NCBI RefSeq assembly: GCF_020379485.1
Contig: NC_063450.1
Coordinates: 32,774,137 to 32,838,136 of the forward strand
From: Brassica napus
Lineage: Eukaryota > Streptophyta > Magnoliopsida > Brassicales > Brassicaceae
Length of the DNA stretch: 64,000 nucleotides
Direction of reading: 5' to 3'
Shown: positions 31,664 through 42,012 of the stretch, in pieces
How positions within the stretch are numbered: position 1 is the stretch's first letter
How the letters are laid out: each line of letters starts with the position of its first letter
Program-made: the position numbers and the translations under genes
The notes under the pieces: model-generated
Seen by the model: only the letters and a program-made list of their open reading frames with translations
The model's database searches: none
Told to the model about the DNA's origin: nothing

Positions 31664-32787
31664 TGTGGGAACCAAAATTCGTACTGTCGATTTCTGTTTA
31701 AATTAGGAAAGTTAGGAAAACCCTAATTTCCCAGAGGTCCCAGATATCTTTTAAACCACACGCCAAGCAATCAGAACACGCAAGTAAAGACGAAAAGAAA
31801 TAAGAAATCGTAAAAGAGAGCAAAAGGATTTTATTCCGAATTCGCGTATGAGCGTTACAAAAGGTAGAAGCCTCGGCTATGAGAGCTGTCGGCGAGATTC
31901 CTAGTTCTAACAACCTAAGACTGCCAAACCTAGTTGAGTCGCAGCTTGAAATAACAAAAACGGAACGTTGCCTAATTGCTCTAAGTGCTAAGTTTGCTCT
32001 GAAAAAATCTCCCCCCATGCTTCTCTCCTAGGACTCCTTATATACTGGCTCCTAGGTTGGTTTACCCTTTTTCTCTTCTGCCCTTAAGCCGTCATAGCAT
32101 AAAAAAAGATATATTCCATTTTTTCCGATCCTCGTAATTATCTTCAAAATTTCGTATTTATCCGCGGAAACTTGACATTTATCTTTCCTTGCGAACCAAG
32201 CGTAAACCGTCATGCGGCTTATGGGCTGTTGGTTAAGAAATCATAAGTTGGGCCTCGAGTCATGTCTTAGGTCCCTTTGGGCCGTCTTATGACTCGAAGC
32301 GTTTATTACGACTTCTTTCGATAAAGAACGAAATTTCCGCGGTTTTTACCGTAAAGTTTGATCGATGACTTAGAATGACGGGAAACATGAAATGGGTTCG
32401 CTACGGTCTTCGGGAGATAGCATCGAAGGGTAGACAAGAATGCATAGACTAATTGTCGCATCAATGTTTCGGAAGAGCTCGGTCGCTACCGAGCTTCGGC
32501 TCGGGCTCGATCGCTACGTAGCGACCGAGCGGAACGAACGCTTGGTCGCTACGTAGCGACCGAGCTTTGGCTCGAGCTCGGTCGCTACGTAGCGACCGAG
32601 CGGAACACGCTTTTGGTCGCTGCGTAGCGACCTTTTTTGAGCTCTTGTCTGATGTCTCATGTTTCGTCCGCAAAGCTTTTTGTAAGAAAGAATCTATTTC
32701 GAAAAAGTATTTGTCGAAGAAAGTTCTCGTTTTTTTCTTCGGACGTTTTGAATGTTAACTTCGTCGTAACCGTTTTTGACCCCAACA
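31664..32787 (-). repeat. 5' LTR of the Tat element (1124 bp)
   Basis: TGTGGGAACCAAAATTCG ... GACCCCAACA, followed by target duplication TCGAT. It contains the short version of the palindromic array (32474-32632, about 5 units). Confidence 0.92.
32474..32632. repeat. Palindromic minisatellite in the Tat 5' LTR, about 5 units
   Basis: Same unit as at 24531-24955: GGTCGCTACGTAGCGACC cores joined by CGGAACGAACG-like or CTTTGGCTCGAG-like spacers. The first unit is partial. The copy-number difference between LTRs that start identical at insertion shows expansion or contraction after integration. Confidence 0.92.
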
Positions 32788-33859
32788 TCGATCGATGCAG
32801 AACTCTTGACATCGATCGATATGGATGCCAGAATGCGGGCCTAGCATATTATATGACTGACTGAAACCCAAAAGCAACCAAAAATTACCAGAATACCCTT
32901 GGACGACCATAAACCCTATTTATGTTATTTATAAGCCATTGTTGATGGCTACGCTATAAAAGCTTTCTTTGATTATTGTTCTTAGTTAGGAGAGAAAGGA
33001 GGAACTCCTTCAGAGTCCTCCTGGAACTCCATTGTCTTTGTTTTTATATCTATTGCAATTTTATATCTATTCATCTCTGATTTCTGTGACAAACTTCATG
33101 TCTGAATATATCCACCTGTTAGGTTTAAGGTTCAGATAAGTTATGAGAGATTAGCCCAAAATATAGAAATGCTAATCTGTGATATTCATCATAGGATTGT
33201 GCTTACTGCTTGTGTTCTAGAGTCATGAACTAGAACTCTGATCTTAGAATCATTAGGCACAATGCCATTGCTTGGTCTTTTCTCTGAACTGAATTCTATT
33301 GAGCTAGGATTGCTAGAAACATACGAGAGTTGATTTAGGAACCCTAGTGAACACATATTCAACCCGATCGTAAAGCTTGCTAGAAGTGATATCGATCAAT
33401 GATCCAATAGATTAATCGATCGATATTGTGAAAGGTGTATCGATCGATATTCCTATAGAATAATCGATCGACACTTTCTACAGATCAACATGTGAGAGCT
33501 GAGATCTTAGATCTTAGATCTAGTAATAGATAATCTACACATGCGAGAGCTGGTAGATTATTGTTATTGTTTATCTTGCAAGCAACAATTAGCCTCTATA
33601 TCATTATAATCCTGATTACCTGAATAGAAACCCTAGATCTAGCAACCATCCTTCCATCAAACAAATCCCTTCCAAGCTGAACAATTATCTTGTTCAACTT
33701 GTTTACTGCTTTGCTATATTTATTTACTGCTTTGAAACTATTAGCCTAGCTTAATCATAAACTGTTTAGATCTAATTGCCCTAGCTCCCTGTGAATTCGA
33801 TTCCTAAGTACTACAACTCGACCTCTTATTTGAGAGAATATAAATCACTCCTTAGGGTA
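32788..33859 (+). repeat. Outer element left LTR, second part
   Basis: Resumes at TCGATCGATGCAGAACTC and follows 35595-36700 of the right LTR, including ATCGATCGATATTGTGAAAG and the AGATCTTAGATCTTAG run. The match ends at CCTTAGGGTA. The last 15 or so bases of the LTR (to TATCA) and any primer site are missing here. Confidence 0.85.
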
Positions 33860-35232
33860 TAAATCACTGTAGCAAAACTACTGTAGCAGGATACTGTTTA
33901 TCGGAAAAAAAAGAAGAACCGAGTAAACGATTGCCATATGTATCGACCGACGCAAACCTGTCGACATCGATCGACATTGCTTTACCTGCGTCGACCGATA
34001 TCAACATCCTTACATCGGTCGACATTCATTCCGGTCTGGTATATCGTTCTTTATTGTTACATTGAGTCCTTATGATTTATTTCTAACCATAGCTCATAGC
34101 TCCGACTAAATTTACACTGGGGACAGTGTAGTTTAAGTCTGGGGGGAGGTTTACTGATATTTATTTACTTATTAGTCATATTAAAATGTTTTCAAATTAA
34201 GTTATTATTGAGTCAATAAGAGGATTATGAACTTATAGATTTTGCTAGATATATAACCACTCTTTAGGACCATTCTAGACTTACTGATTGCAGATAGCAC
34301 TAAAGATACTAAAGTGGATCAACCTGTCAACTATCCACTCTTGCTAAGGTTGTTTTGAAGGAACGAAAGCTGACCTCCAACAATAAACTTGACTCAACTG
34401 CTTGTCTTGGGGCTTGTTATACATGGGATCGGATTCTTTAAACAAGTCTGGAAGGTAAAGCCCTGTGTAGATTTATCATCTTTTCTTTCTCTATTTCGAC
34501 CCTAGATTTGTAGGTAGAGATATTTATTTTCAAAAAAAAAAAAAAACGAAAAAGAAAGAAAAAAGTAAAAAGAAAGAAAAATATAAATTATATATATATG
34601 TGTTAGTTAGGTGGAATCCGAACAGAACTTGGTGGGTACAACCATTAATGATTGCTTCATAAGGATTCCAACAAAAAGACTTCGAACGGGACTTGGTGGC
34701 GGCAATTATCAAGGTTCGATTCATATGAATTCTTGGAAATATGTCAAAAAGAAGTGAACATGACTTGGTGGCAACCACCATTAAGGCTTGATTCATGGAA
34801 GCCTGTCCAATCTTGGTCAATGATCTTGCAATATAAGCAGACGTTGATTAAAGAGAGAAATTAGTAGAGAGAAAAGGTAGGAACTAACTTTTACCTGCAG
34901 ATCTAGATACTTGTTTGAAAATCCTTGCATCATGTGATCGATACTCCCAAGGTAAAGCCTGTACTTTTATTTATGCTAAGAAATGAGGTTGGTAGAGGGG
35001 AATGTCAGACAGAATTTGCTAAGTTGTTGGCTAGGTGAATTTGGTTGCTAAGCTAGGATATGGTATACTGTGCTTTTGTGATTAGGACTTCTTAGATGTG
35101 GATTGCAATATTGTAGAGGTGATGATTCTAAGTTTTTAAATCCTGTGAGTCCCTGCTGTTTTCAAACCTCTTTCAGAGAGGCTGCCCGTCTGTTTTGCTT
35201 GAGGACAAGCAAAAGGGTAAGTCTAAGGGAGT
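33860..35232 (+). other. Internal region of the outer LTR element, non-coding
   Basis: 1.37 kb without recognisable retrotransposon genes. It contains clustered TCGACCGA and GTCGACATCGATCGACATTG motifs (33945-34035), ACTGGGGACAGTG with TAAGTCTGGGGGGAGG (34120-34150), an A-run at 34533-34546, and the 3' motif GCTTGAGGACAAGCAAAAGG at 35198-35217. That last motif is often seen just upstream of the purine tract in Athila/Tat-like elements. The purine tract TAAGGGAG lies at 35224-35231. Confidence 0.6.
34608..34818 (+). repeat. Three diverged tandem units of about 70 bp
   Basis: Each unit has a GAACNNGACTTGGTGG core, then an ACAACCATTAA-like stretch, then CTTGATTCATnnGAATTCC-like sequence. They lie inside the outer LTR element. 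Confidence 0.65.
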
Positions 35233-36714
35233 TGATAGACCATGGATTTTACCCACTTTTAGCCATAGACTATAAGTGTTTTAATAACTAATTATTACTA
35301 TATAGAGTCTATTTAGAGTGTTTACAGGTTCAGGTACGTTCTGGAGAAATATGGTGATTTTGAAGCCTTTTGAGGTGCAGAACTGCACAGACGCGTCAGA
35401 TGTCTAACTATTAATGGAGACCTTTCCACCGTTATATTGAGCCCATCTTTTGACAAAAGATATCGTTTTGAGTTAGATTTCCAATGCCGCCAGTCTGAGG
35501 TCAATCAGCATCCTGTAGCAGAAGTTATGCTTGTTTTACCTAGGAGTGGTCAGTTTGCCTCGCGAGAGGAAGCTGTCGAGAAGAGAAACGTATGTCGATC
35601 GATGCAGAACTCTTGACATCGATCGATATGGATGCCAGAATGCGGGCCGAGCATATTTAATGACCGACTGAAGCCCAGAAGCAACCACAAATTACCAGAA
35701 TACCCTTGGTCGACCATAAACCCTATTTATGTTATTTATAAGCCATTGTTGACGGCTACGCTATAAAAGCTTTCTTTGATTCTTGTTCTTAGTTAGGAGA
35801 AAAAGGAGGAACTCCTTCAGAGTCCTCCTGGAACTCCCTGGAACTCCATTGTCTTTGGGTTTTATATCTATTGCAATTTTATATCTATTCATCTATGATT
35901 TATGTGACAAACTTCATGTCTGAATATATCCACATGTTAGGTTTATGGTTCAGATAGGTTATGAGAGATTATCCCAAAATATAGAACTGCTAAGTTGTGA
36001 TATTCATCATAGGAATGTTCTTACTGCTTGTGTTCTAGAGTCATGAACTAGAACTCTGATCTTAGAATCATTAGGCACAATGCCATCGCTTGGTCTTTTC
36101 TCTGAACTGAATTCTATTGAGCTAGGATTGCTAGAAACATACGAGAGTTGATTTAGGAACCCTAGTGAACACATATTCAACCCGATCGTAAAGTTTGCTA
36201 GAAGCGATATCGATCGATGATCCAATAGATTAATCGATCGATATTGTGAAAGGTGTATCGATCGATATTCCTATAGAATAATCGATCGACACTTTCTACA
36301 GATCAACATGTGAGAGCTGAGATCTTAGATCTTAGATCTTAGATCTAGTAATAGATAATCTACACATGCGAGAGCTGGTAGATTATTGTTATTGTTTGAG
36401 TTCTATAATATCTTCCAAGCAATAATTAGCCTCTATATCATTATAATCCTGATTACCTGAATAGAAATCCTAGATCTAGCAACCATCTTTCCATCAAACA
36501 AATCTCTGCCAAGCTGAACAATTGTCTTGTTCAACTTGTTTACTGCTTTGCTATATTTATTTACTTCTTTAAAACTATTAGTCTAGCTTAATCATAAATT
36601 GTTTAGATCTAATTGGTTCCCTAGCTCCCTGTGAATTCGATCCCTAAGTACTACAACTCGACCTCTTATTTGAGAGAGAATAAATCACTCCTTAGGGTAA
36701 TTTGAGTGATATCA
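35233..36714 (+). repeat. Outer element right LTR (1482 bp)
   Basis: TGATAGACCATGG ... GAGTGATATCA, uninterrupted. It contains the empty target site of the Tat element (GTATGTCGATCGATGC near 35590). Multiple ATCGATCGAT palindromes occur at 36207-36290. Confidence 0.88.
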
Positions 36715-37188
36715 CGTATATATCAACCAAATCAATTTTTTTCGTCTCCACGAATACAATTATTTACCAGAAATGGAAATGTTAGGGGAATTGAGATATA
36801 TAAGAAGCAATTTTCATATGTTTTTAATTTATTAATCGTACTTTTATAAATCTATTTTCGTTTTTTTCCCAGCATAAAGAGACAAATAAGCTCATAAAGG
36901 TGTCTTCGTTGACTCACATAAGCTGTGAAGGAATATGATCAAACCATACTAAAATATTACTATATGTTTTTATACAATCGTGTAAATATATAACTAAATT
37001 TTAATTTTTGTAAATAACATATATTGTTTAAGTTTTTTTTGGCAAATCATATCTCAATTGGCACATCAGTTCATCAGTTATTACATCATCTAATTTTGGT
37101 GACATAACACATTAATTTTACTAACATAGATGCCACATATGACGTATCCAACAACATGATCTTACTAACATAGATGCCACATAATTTA
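36715..37188 (+). other. AT-rich intergenic DNA
   Basis: No gene seen. A 20-bp direct repeat, ACTAACATAGATGCCACATA, occurs at about 37118 and 37163. Confidence 0.45.
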
Positions 37189-39036
37189 GGGGTGTCAAAA
37201 TGGGTCAGATGGGTCAACCCAACCCATAACCCAAATAGTTGACTGTTAATGGGTCATGGATCAACCCAACCCATTTATTAAATTACATGGATCAGATGGG
37301 TTAATGGTTGACCCATCAACTCAACATCTTTATAATGAACCTACGTTAGATATTGACATTGTAGAGACTTCAAATATCCGTCTTTGTCAATCTTGAAAGA
37401 ATATAAACAATCATACTTGTCACCAAAGACATTCTATGTTTACTCAACCAATTAGCTGACGCACCGTTTTGGTATTGTAGTAACGTAAAAAAATACATCC
37501 GATTATGAGGATGTTCATAATGTAAAAAAATTATATAACCATATCGAAGTTGATCGCCAACCTCTGTATATGGGTCTACACTTCAGCAGAAACTCGACAG
37601 TTGTTGTCAACGCACTGGACAATGTCACTGCAAGTTATATTGTCAGTGAAGTAGAGATGTTCAAGCTCTTTTGTAAAAAATACAGATTACATATCTGTAG
37701 AAATATTTTCTAAGCTATCATATGTCAAGTGAAACGTTAAAACATATTATCAGACGAAAGAATATTACTTTCGAGACTGTTCAAATATCTAAAAAAAAAT
37801 CTGACATTAGATGGAGATTTTGAGTACATAACATTCAGAACAATGAACCAAGAAACTACAAAAGCCACAAAAGAGTAGAGATTGTTGAACACTATACATC
37901 TCTACTAAACCTATCACTTATCAGCAACAAACACACAGAAACCATATGCTAAAGTTTAATCATCACAAAAGAGTTAAAAGACTCTCTCAAAACACTTAAG
38001 AAACAGAGAAGCAAAGTTGTTATTATTATGTTGATGTGAGGGATGAGACCACCACCAGCTATAGTTCCATGGTACTAACATCGTCTTTATTTGGAGTTAT
38101 TAGTGCTTGACTTGAAGCCTTCCGGATAATGACTATCTCATCTTCATCATCTTCATCTACAGTTCATAGGAAACCGAATATTAATATATAAACTTAATTG
38201 AGCAAAGAATATAAAGTTTATATAAGATTGTACCTTCACCATCAAATTTATAGCCATGAATCCAAGACTGGTACACAATAAAGCTTGCACATTTCTAGGA
38301 ATAAGGCGAGTTCTGTACTTGCTTATTACGTGAGCTCCAATACTGAAAGAAGATTCAGAAGCCGTAGTGGTAATAGGAATGCTGAGAATGACCATTGCCA
38401 TGAATGCTAGCGCGCCAAAACGATGCATGTTCTCTTTCCAATATCGCAACACATTCTAATCAGGATGAACTCTCATTTCTAGTTTTGGCTCCTCTAAATA
38501 TATATCCAACGCTGACTTTCCTGGTTCCGCAGTCTCTGGAATATCATCTAACTCAAACAAATCATGTTCTCAATAAACATAATAAGAAGTTTAGAATGAA
38601 TATTAGAAAAAGTTTCAAATGAATTAGATATATAAACGTCAGAAACTTATATCCAACACACCAAAGTTCTCGGTCTCTGTTCCTTGCTCAGAAGCACGAG
38701 AATATGGTCTTGTAAAGCTCACAACATGAGTCAAAGAGAGCTGTCTTCGGTCATCATCAAAGAACTTCCTAAGCTGATCCTCAAGATGATCAACTTTTTC
38801 TTGGGAGGTGAATGGATCAAGCTCGCCATAAAAACGCTTCAAAAGCTTTAACTTCATCCTAGGATCCAAGACAGCCCCCATTGCAAGAACCACGCTATAC
38901 TCCTCCCAGTATTTATCAAACTTCTCCCTCATGTTAGAAATCATTGTCTGGATGACGACATCCTCATTGCTCTTATGAACTTCCAACAAGCACTGAATCT
39001 TCCAAATATGAGCAAAATACAAGTTTTAAGTAGAGT
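37189..39036 (-). mobile_element. hAT-type transposon relic
   Basis: The left edge GGGGTGTCAAAATGGGTCAG with repeated GGGTCAACCCAACCC motifs (37189-37330) is typical of plant hAT termini. The transposase C-terminal half follows on the minus strand at 38052-39036. No right terminus is found: the element runs into a tandem duplication and then the CACTA element. Confidence 0.65.
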
Positions 39037-39140
39037 AGCTTCTGCCAGACATTAAAGTCGTAATGCTATAAAATGGCTTCAAGAGCTCAAAGATAGTGCT
39101 AGCTCTTTTCCATTCTTCATTGGAAGGGCAATGCTTGTAG
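38052..39140 (-). pseudogene. hAT transposase C-terminal half (RICESLEEPER-like)
   Basis: Reading leftwards, WKRASTIFELLKPF and ITTLMSGRSYST (in the duplicated block) lead to a TAA at about 39025. Then NLYFAHIWKI, KFDKYWEEYSVVLAMGAVLD and PRMKLKLLKRFYGE; after an intron, LFELDDIPETAEPGKSALDI and a TAG near 38458. The hAT dimerisation domain follows: [41 protein letters not shown] one-base shift near 38272 precedes GYKFDGE. A last exon (38158 to 38052, after AACTGTAG) adds the acidic [17 protein letters not shown] tail. Family resemblance is clear, but stops and shifts make it a pseudogene. Confidence 0.85.
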
Positions 39141-39328
39141 TGTTTATCACCTAATTTATACCTCTTTAAACCACTTAAATACCAGAGTCTCCATATTCCT
39201 ACGAAACTATAAAATTGTGTCAGTTGGTACCTCTTTTAATTCAGTTTCGGCCTGAATCTGAGCTTGTCTCAGTTCCTCATCGTGCTTGGCTTTGAGGTTG
39301 AACTCCTTAATTCCATGTATAGAGAAAG
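39037..39328. repeat. 292-bp tandem duplication, copy 1 (no MITE)
   Basis: Matches 39361-39878 once the 218-bp MITE and one 8-bp target copy are removed; both are then exactly 292 bp. It includes part of a hAT transposase exon and preserves the empty site ACTATAAAATTGTGTCAG for the MITE. Confidence 0.9.
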
Positions 39329-39360
39329 TGATCCAGATATACCTGGTCAAAGATAGTGAT

Positions 39361-39878
39361 AGTTTCTGCCTGACATTAAAGTCTTAATGCTATAAAAGGG
39401 CTTCAAGAGCTCAAAGATAGTGCTAGCTCTTCTCCATTCTTCATTGGAAGGGCAATGCTTGTAGTGTTTATCACCTAATTTATACCTCTTTAAACCACTT
39501 AAATACCAGAGTCTCCATATTCCTACGAAACTATCAAATTGTGTCCAGGGGTGAAGCCAGAAGAATTATTTAATGGGTACATTATTAGTGATAAAAAATA
39601 AATCTGCATGCAATGGGTTTCGAACTCAGGACATTATGGGTGCAAACCCTGTTTTTACCAATTGATCAACTGAAACTATAGTAACTTTAGGTGTAACATT
39701 TCAAATATCAATAAATAAGGGGGTGCACGTGCCACCACACCTCTAAACGTGGCTTCGCCCCTGATTGTGTCAGTTGGTACCTCTTTCAATTCAGTTTCGG
39801 CCTGAATCTGGGCTTGTCTCAGTTCCTCATCGTGCTTGGCTTTAAGGTTGAACTCCTTATTTCCATGTATAGAGAAAG
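39361..39878. repeat. 292-bp tandem duplication, copy 2 (with MITE)
   Basis: The second copy is offset by 324 bp from the first and interrupted at 39545 by a hAT-type MITE. Its right edge, ATGTATAGAGAAAG at 39878, is where CACTA-derived sequence starts. Confidence 0.9.
39546..39763 (+). mobile_element. hAT-type MITE, 218 bp
   Basis: Terminal inverted repeats CAGGGGTGAAGCCA and TGGCTTCGCCCCTG (13 of 14 pair). Perfect 8-bp target duplication ATTGTGTC (39538-39545, 39764-39771). An empty site exists in the paralogous copy at about 39216. The 8-bp duplication and CAGGGGYGAAGCC ends place it in the hAT superfamily. Confidence 0.93.
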
Positions 39879-40382
39879 GCATTCATCGTAAACTCCACGT
39901 AATGTTACGACGAAGTTACCAGGCCCGTCTTTTTTCATTTACGACGAAGTTACCAGGGTCCGTCTTTTTTCATTTACGACGAAATTACGAGGAGTTGATT
40001 TAACCATTTACGACGAAGTTACAGGCCCGTCTTTTTTCATTTACGACGAAGTTACCAGCCCCGTGTTATTTTTACAAGGACTTTACTACGTTTAACCCTA
40101 AACCCCGAGAATGAAATCCTTAAACCCCAAAGTCACATATCATTTAACATCATCATCTTCTTCTTTACTTCTTCTTACTCTTTCTCCAACTTAAACCCTA
40201 AAACTCCAAATAATTTTTTAAAATCTAAAGAAATACATATTATATAAAACAACATTTGTTACACATACATTAATATGATATAAAAACAATATTTCCTTAA
40301 ACGAACATTACAATAGAGAAATACAACATTTGTTACATATATTATATCACTCAAAATCGTTTTTGTTCTCATCAATATTGCA

Positions 40383-40904
40383 TCACTCTAAATCGTTTTT
40401 GTTCTCATCAATATCAGTATAATCATCATCGTCGCTTCCCTCGAACTCGTCTTCACGTGATTCATCTGTCGCATCTTCAGGAAGATCTTCATATTGAAAG
40501 TTTTTCGGGTCGATCAAAAGGATTTCATCAGTTTGATGTTCAGGTACCTCAACTTCAGTGATAGCATCTTCTTCTTGCAAAGGCGGTTCTTCTCCAGCGA
40601 CAATGCGTCCACGAGGTGTAATTTTGATAGCAGCTAACCAGTTTATCCCGGAAGTTCGAAGGCGAGGATAAGGAAGGAAGCTAACTTGGTCGGCTTGTGA
40701 AGCTAAAATGAAAGTCTCAAATTTGTTATATCTTCTCCCAAAATTGACATCCACAACACCAAATTTGTTATACCGAATCCCTCGATTCACAACAGGATTG
40801 AACCATTCACATTTGAAGAGGATGCATTTTAGCTTCAATAACCCCAGAAATTCCACTTCAATAATCTCCTGCAAGATTCCGTAAAAGTCTGTTTCACCTT
40901 TCAT
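40383..40904 (-). pseudogene. CACTA DUF4216-type C-terminal region
   Basis: Encodes VEFLGLLKLKCILFKCEWFN, RGIRYNKFGVVDVNFGRRYN and FILASQADQVSFLPYP, the DUF4216 signature found downstream of TNP2 transposases in plant CACTA elements. A long acidic tail follows (EDEFEGSDDDDYTDIDENKN). The upstream part of the domain, near 40970-41170, lies in separate short frames, so the region is probably multi-exon or broken. Confidence 0.8.
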
Positions 40905-41333
40905 ACATATTCCGTAGTTACTCGTTGCCCGATGTCTCTCATACTCGTATGTGTGAAAGGTAAATCATCGGGTGAAATACATAGGTGATGTGGTGACCTT
41001 TGCTACTGGACCTTGAACCAAATCGTGAAACCATACTGGATAATATGGATCGTCATAATCAACCTGCAAAAAATAGATATTCTTAATTAATATTGAAGTA
41101 TCAAAAAACTTGCTTAATTAATATATGAATGAGATATATTACGTACCTGTGATTTTAATCACTTGACAAAATGCTTATCTTTCCGTGTGTCCACATCAGT
41201 TGCAGATATTCCTGGTATTGCTTCTTCAACTTGAGATACAAACATGCTGCAAATTAAACAAATGTTCAAGTCATATATAATTAACTTCAATTCATATAAT
41301 CAACATTCACATAGTTAACATTCACAAAAATAT

Positions 41334-42012
41334 TTACCTTTTAAAGTAGCGGGTCACTGCATCCTCGCAGTTGAGCATAATATAAGTGTGGGCACTATGT
41401 TTATCCTCTTCACATGACCACCATACTTCTTTCGTTTTACCAACAAACTGTCCAATTTGGCAGAAAATGTCAGGAACACCATCAATTGCATATGATGTTG
41501 GTACTCCACCATCATCATATCTTCTACGAACTCTTTTTCTCGTACGAACAGTTGGAGCAAAGTAGTATGATGTGAAGTTAGATGTTTCGGCTATCAAACT
41601 CCCCGCAACTATTGAACCTTCCACATTTGCAAGATTTCTTGCTTTCCCCTTCAAATGTTTCATCTGTCGCTCATACGGATACATCCATCCGTTGTGAACA
41701 GGTCCACGAAGCAATGCTTCATACGGTAGGTGGACAACTAGATGCTCCATGACGTCAAAAAATGAAGGAGAAAATATCTTCTCCAGGTTGCACAATATGA
41801 TCAGAATGTTCTCATGAAGTTGGTCGATGACTTCTTCCTTGAACGTACGTGTGCTAAGATCTCTGAAGAATGCTCTGATGGCTGTATATTGCAAAAGTAA
41901 TCAAATTAATAACATGTCATAACATATGTATATATATTATAAATTTATAATTACCAGCATGTGCTTCATGGACATTTGCTGGAAGGAGCTCGGCAAAAAC
42001 AAATGGAAGTAG
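41334..42012 (-). pseudogene. CACTA DUF4218-type region of the transposase ORF
   Basis: After a TGA at 42013-42015 the frame continues LLPFVFAELLPANVHEAHAG to an intron. It then runs AIRAFFRDLSTRTF, FSPSFFDVMEHLVVHLPYEA, GPVHNGWMYPYERQMKHLKG and EGSIVAGSLIAE, the DUF4218 block, and ends RYFKR at 41334. The TGA stands where family members read Arg before LLPFAF, consistent with a CGA-to-TGA change. Confidence 0.88.

Larger units (their letters stand above)
23718..32787 (-). mobile_element. Tat-lineage Ty3/gypsy retrotransposon nested in the outer LTR
   Basis: A 9,070-bp element with a perfect TCGAT target duplication (23713-23717 and 32788-32792), visible as the uninterrupted site GTATGTCGATCGATGC in the other outer LTR at about 35590. 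Pol runs on the minus strand: 5' LTR 31664-32787, protease, RT, RNase H, second RNase H, integrase to 27752, spacer, then an antisense ORF (25367-26641), a G-run purine tract and the 3' LTR 23718-25110. Two RNase H domains and an extra antisense ORF are Tat hallmarks. Gag is absent: only about 160 bp separate the 5' LTR from protease. Confidence 0.92.
23353..36714 (+). mobile_element. Old non-autonomous LTR element (outer), split by a nested Tat element
   Basis: The left LTR (23353-23717 plus 32788-33859) and right LTR (35233-36714) share TGATAGACCATGG starts and GATCGAT-rich middles. The right LTR ends TATCA. The flanking 5-mers CATAT (23348-23352) and CGTAT (36715-36719) differ by one base and are the likely target duplication. 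The internal region (33859-35232) has no recognisable gag-pol. The two halves of the first 365 bp differ by about 8%, making this older than the element nested in it. It is best described as a LARD-like non-autonomous element. Confidence 0.82.
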
